From NCBI GenBank assembly GCA_035701505.1, contig DASSSA010000071.1:1-6772 (forward strand): a DNA stretch of 6,772 nt, in the 5' to 3' direction. The position numbers were made by a program, and so were the translations under genes. How positions within the stretch are numbered: the stretch's first letter is position 1; every line of letters begins with the position of its first letter. Of this stretch, positions 6,012 through 6,772 are shown in pieces. The stretch is from AC-69 sp035701505 (GTDB taxonomy: Bacteria > Actinomycetota > UBA4738 > HRBIN12). The notes beneath the pieces were generated by a model, which saw only the letters and a program-made list of their open reading frames with translations, had not been told where the DNA came from and ran no database searches.

Positions 6012-6217
6012 TCGTCGCCCTCCGCCTTGACCGAGCGCTCCGAGAGGTACTTGTCCACGTCCGACTCCCGGATCCGGAAGTTCTTGCCCACTCGGATCGC
6101 CGGGAGCTGGCCGGACTTGATGAGCCGGTACACCGTCATGTTCGAGACGCGCATCGTCGCCGCCACCTCGCTCACGGTGAGGAGCCGGTCCCCCACGAAG
6201 GGCCGCCGCTTGCTCAT
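6008..6217 (-). CDS. Small helix-turn-helix DNA-binding protein, excisionase/MerR-like (copy 1)
   Basis: A 69-residue protein consisting of a basic N-terminus (MSKRRPF), an HTH_17-type domain (LLTVSEVAATMRVSNMTVYRLIKSG at 12-36), a wing (LPAIRVGKNFRI) and a final helix (ESDVDKYL). The MRVSxMTVYRLxxxGxLPAxRVG pattern is, from memory, that of the conserved small actinobacterial HTH proteins related to mycobacterial Rv0500A, and more distantly BldC. The ATG at 6217 has GGGAGG 8 nt upstream. It is the first gene after a promoter and an approximately 115-nt leader, and starts the run HTH-HTH-pilM-pilN-pilO. I infer that it regulates this operon, possibly including its own promoter, but the sequence does not prove a target. 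Confidence 0.93.
   Translation of the reverse strand: MSKRRPFVGDRLLTVSEVAATMRVSNMTVYRLIKSGQLPAIRVGKNFRIRESDVDKYLSERSVKAEGDE
6110..6148. repeat. 39-bp direct repeat, copy in the upstream HTH gene
   Basis: The partner of 5883-5921, in the same reading frame of the paralogous gene, with a 227-bp offset. Perfect identity over 13 codons suggests recent duplication with divergence elsewhere, or local gene conversion. Confidence 0.95.
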
Positions 6218-6239
6218 CGACGCGCCCTCCCGTGCCTAC

Positions 6240-6269
6240 CCGTCACTTTCGCCACAGCCGTCACTTTCG
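6240..6269 (-). promoter_or_regulatory. Two 12-bp direct repeats in the leader of the HTH-pil operon
   Basis: On the minus strand CGAAAGTGACGG occurs at 6269-6258 and again at 6251-6240, with an 18-bp period and CTGTGG between the copies. The repeats lie 23-52 bp before the first HTH start codon, just upstream of its ribosome binding site. The core GTGACGG recurs at 6357-6351, inside the promoter spacer. These could be an operator or an RNA element; which one is not decided by sequence. Confidence 0.5.
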
Positions 6270-6315
6270 TAACATCTCCAACATCTTCACCATGTGCTCC
6301 CCTGGATTACTTCTG

Positions 6316-6330
6316 CCACAGCGCCTGTGG
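6316..6330. promoter_or_regulatory. 15-bp palindrome near the predicted transcription start
   Basis: CCACAG and CTGTGG are perfect 6-bp inverted arms around CGC. The site begins about 4 bases after the predicted transcription start (about 6334), a classic place for a repressor operator. As RNA it would form a small 5' stem-loop. CCACAG also occurs at 6252-6257 and 6441-6446. Confidence 0.4.
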
Positions 6331-6340
6331 AGGGCCCCGG

Positions 6341-6369
6341 AACCTAACATCCGTCACAAGCCCGGTCAA
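6341..6369 (-). promoter_or_regulatory. Candidate housekeeping promoter for the HTH-pilMNO operon
   Basis: The minus strand has TTGACC (6369-6364), a 17-bp spacer, and TAGGTT (6346-6341). The -35 matches TTGACA at five of six positions, and the -10 fits the actinobacterial TANNNT pattern. Transcription would start near 6334, leaving a leader of about 115 nt before the first HTH gene. A GTGACGG motif sits in the spacer. Confidence 0.55.
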
Positions 6370-6403
6370 CAACCACGCAAGTGCTCTTTCGGCACGGTAG
6401 GCT

Positions 6404-6423
6404 TAATTACACATATGTAATTA
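6404..6423. promoter_or_regulatory. AT-rich palindrome upstream of the HTH-pil promoter
   Basis: TAATTACA (6404-6411) and TGTAATTA (6416-6423) are perfect 8-bp inverted arms around CATA. An almost GC-free 20-bp palindrome stands out strongly in this GC-rich sequence. Its centre is roughly 80 bp upstream of the predicted transcription start, suiting an activator or repressor site. It carries no clear promoter itself. Confidence 0.5.
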
Positions 6424-6439
6424 GCTCTTCTGCTCAAAT

Positions 6440-6453
6440 GCCACAGATGTCAC
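6440..6453 (-). promoter_or_regulatory. Upstream copy of a GTGACnnCTGTGGC motif
   Basis: The minus strand reads GTGACATCTGTGGC here and GTGACGGCTGTGGC at 6264-6251, identical at 12 of 14 positions. One copy is upstream of the predicted promoter and one is in the leader. This is a possible binding site for a shared regulator, called from repetition alone. Confidence 0.3.
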
Positions 6454-6485
6454 CGCGAGAAGGGTTGCTTCGTCCTTGGGGAACG

Positions 6486-6501
6486 CCGGCCGAGGGGCCG
6501 G
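6486..6501 (-). terminator. Short GC hairpin just after the prepilin peptidase gene
   Basis: The 6-bp arms CCGGCC and GGCCGG surround a GAGG loop, starting one base after the stop codon at 6503. No T-run follows on the minus strand. It could help end the pilD transcript, but short GC inverted repeats are common in such DNA. Confidence 0.3.
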
Positions 6502-6502
6502 G

Positions 6503-6772
6503 TCAGGTGACGTATCTGAGGTAGGCCGAGGAGATCTCGGGGGCCAGGAACGCCGCCACCAGTGCTCCCACCGCGAGGAACGGACCGAAGGGGATGGCCT
6601 TCTTCCGGCTGGCCCCGGCGATGAGGGCCACGATGGCCGCCACCCCACCAAGCAGGATCCCGGCCGCGGCCGCCACGGTCACGTACCGGAGCCCCACCGA
6701 TCCCAGGACCAGGCCGATGAGGGCGGCGAGCTTCACGTCGCCCATCCCCATGCCTCTCGGCGAGATGAACGC
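6503..6772 (-). CDS. pilD: Type IV prepilin peptidase (C-terminal fragment, cut by window edge)
   Basis: The last 89 residues of an aspartic membrane protease that removes prepilin leader peptides, and in full-length enzymes often N-methylates the new N-terminus. The fragment begins AFISPRGMGMGDVKL. This contains the second catalytic aspartate (residue 12 of the fragment) in the conserved GxGxGDxK motif. It is followed by hydrophobic segments at about 15-27, 30-55 and 65-80. The last includes IPFGPFLAVGALVAAF, the typical final transmembrane segment of the family. The rest, including the first catalytic Asp and any N-terminal methylase domain, lies beyond the right edge. The in-frame ATG at 6751 is internal (the second Met of the GMGMGD motif), not the start. 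The gene lies upstream of the HTH-pil operon on the same strand, and an intergenic region of about 285 bp argues for separate transcription. The alternative is a TadV/CpaA-type peptidase, but the pilMNO context favours PilD. Confidence 0.92.
   Translation of the reverse strand, partial: AFISPRGMGMGDVKLAALIGLVLGSVGLRYVTVAAAAGILLGGVAAIVALIAGASRKKAIPFGPFLAVGALVAAFLAPEISSAYLRYVT

Noticed and set aside
5883..6148. 39-bp direct repeats as a transposon, att site or CRISPR signature
   Set aside because: The repeats are in-frame coding segments of paralogous genes. No integrase, transposase, further repeat copies or regular spacers are present.
5784..6217. HTH proteins as phage excisionases
   Set aside because: No integrase or phage gene is near, and both genes are tightly packed into the pilM operon. 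This domain is widespread in chromosomal regulators.
4878..6272. Long plus-strand open frame (464 codons) opposite pilM and both HTH genes
   Set aside because: It is antisense to well-supported genes and its composition is low-complexity His/Asp/Leu/Arg. No ribosome binding site or family match is visible.
6218..6340. Cyclic-di-GMP-I riboswitch in the pil leader
   Set aside because: The conserved core sequences of that class could not be found; only a GAAAG-like fragment is present.
6232..6420. Small plus-strand open frame (62 codons) in the intergenic region
   Set aside because: It has no ribosome binding site, and its HFRHSRHFRN repeat is only the translation of the DNA direct repeats. 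It covers the promoter region.
6421..6651. Minus-strand open frame of 76 codons overlapping the prepilin peptidase
   Set aside because: It lies in another frame of the peptidase gene, which has its catalytic motif and transmembrane pattern intact.

Overview
This window comes from a very GC-rich bacterial chromosome. Every supported gene lies on the minus strand, so transcription runs from right to left. The G+C content looks like roughly two thirds (estimated by eye), and the genes use many GTG starts and GGAGG-type ribosome binding sites. The aroC-aroK-aroB-aroQ order and the small excisionase-like helix-turn-helix proteins are both features I associate with Actinomycetota. I infer an actinobacterium outside the best-studied genera, or a similar high-GC monoderm. 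The sequence alone does not fix the taxon.

Layout in the direction of transcription (high to low coordinates): (1) the 3' end of a type IV prepilin peptidase gene (6772-6503, cut by the window edge); (2) about 285 bp of non-coding DNA (6218-6502), less GC-rich than the genes, with a good promoter, an AT-rich palindrome, a 15-bp palindrome and short direct repeats; (3) two overlapping paralogous small DNA-binding proteins (6217-5784); (4) a type IV pilus alignment module, pilM, pilN, pilO and a PilP-like gene (5783-2935), tightly packed behind the regulators; (5) a 14-bp perfect hairpin (2893-2862), a likely terminator; (6) the shikimate genes aroC, aroK, aroB and the first 26 codons of aroQ (2838-1), which run off the left edge.

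The two HTH proteins and pilMNO(P) look like one transcription unit: adjacent genes overlap or abut within a few bases. PilM (cytoplasmic actin-like ATPase fold), PilN and PilO (membrane-anchored coiled-coil proteins) and the PilP-like protein would form the inner-membrane alignment complex of a type IV pilus or competence machine. Prepilin peptidase would process its pilins. No secretin gene follows the PilP-like gene; chorismate biosynthesis begins there instead. AroQ, AroB, AroK and AroC catalyse shikimate-pathway steps 3, 2, 5 and 7.

The most interesting points are the duplicated HTH pair, which shares a 39-bp exactly conserved stretch; the structured repeat-containing leader in front of it; and the proline-rich, non-lipoprotein PilP-like protein without a secretin. 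No mobile element, CRISPR array, tRNA or rRNA was seen.
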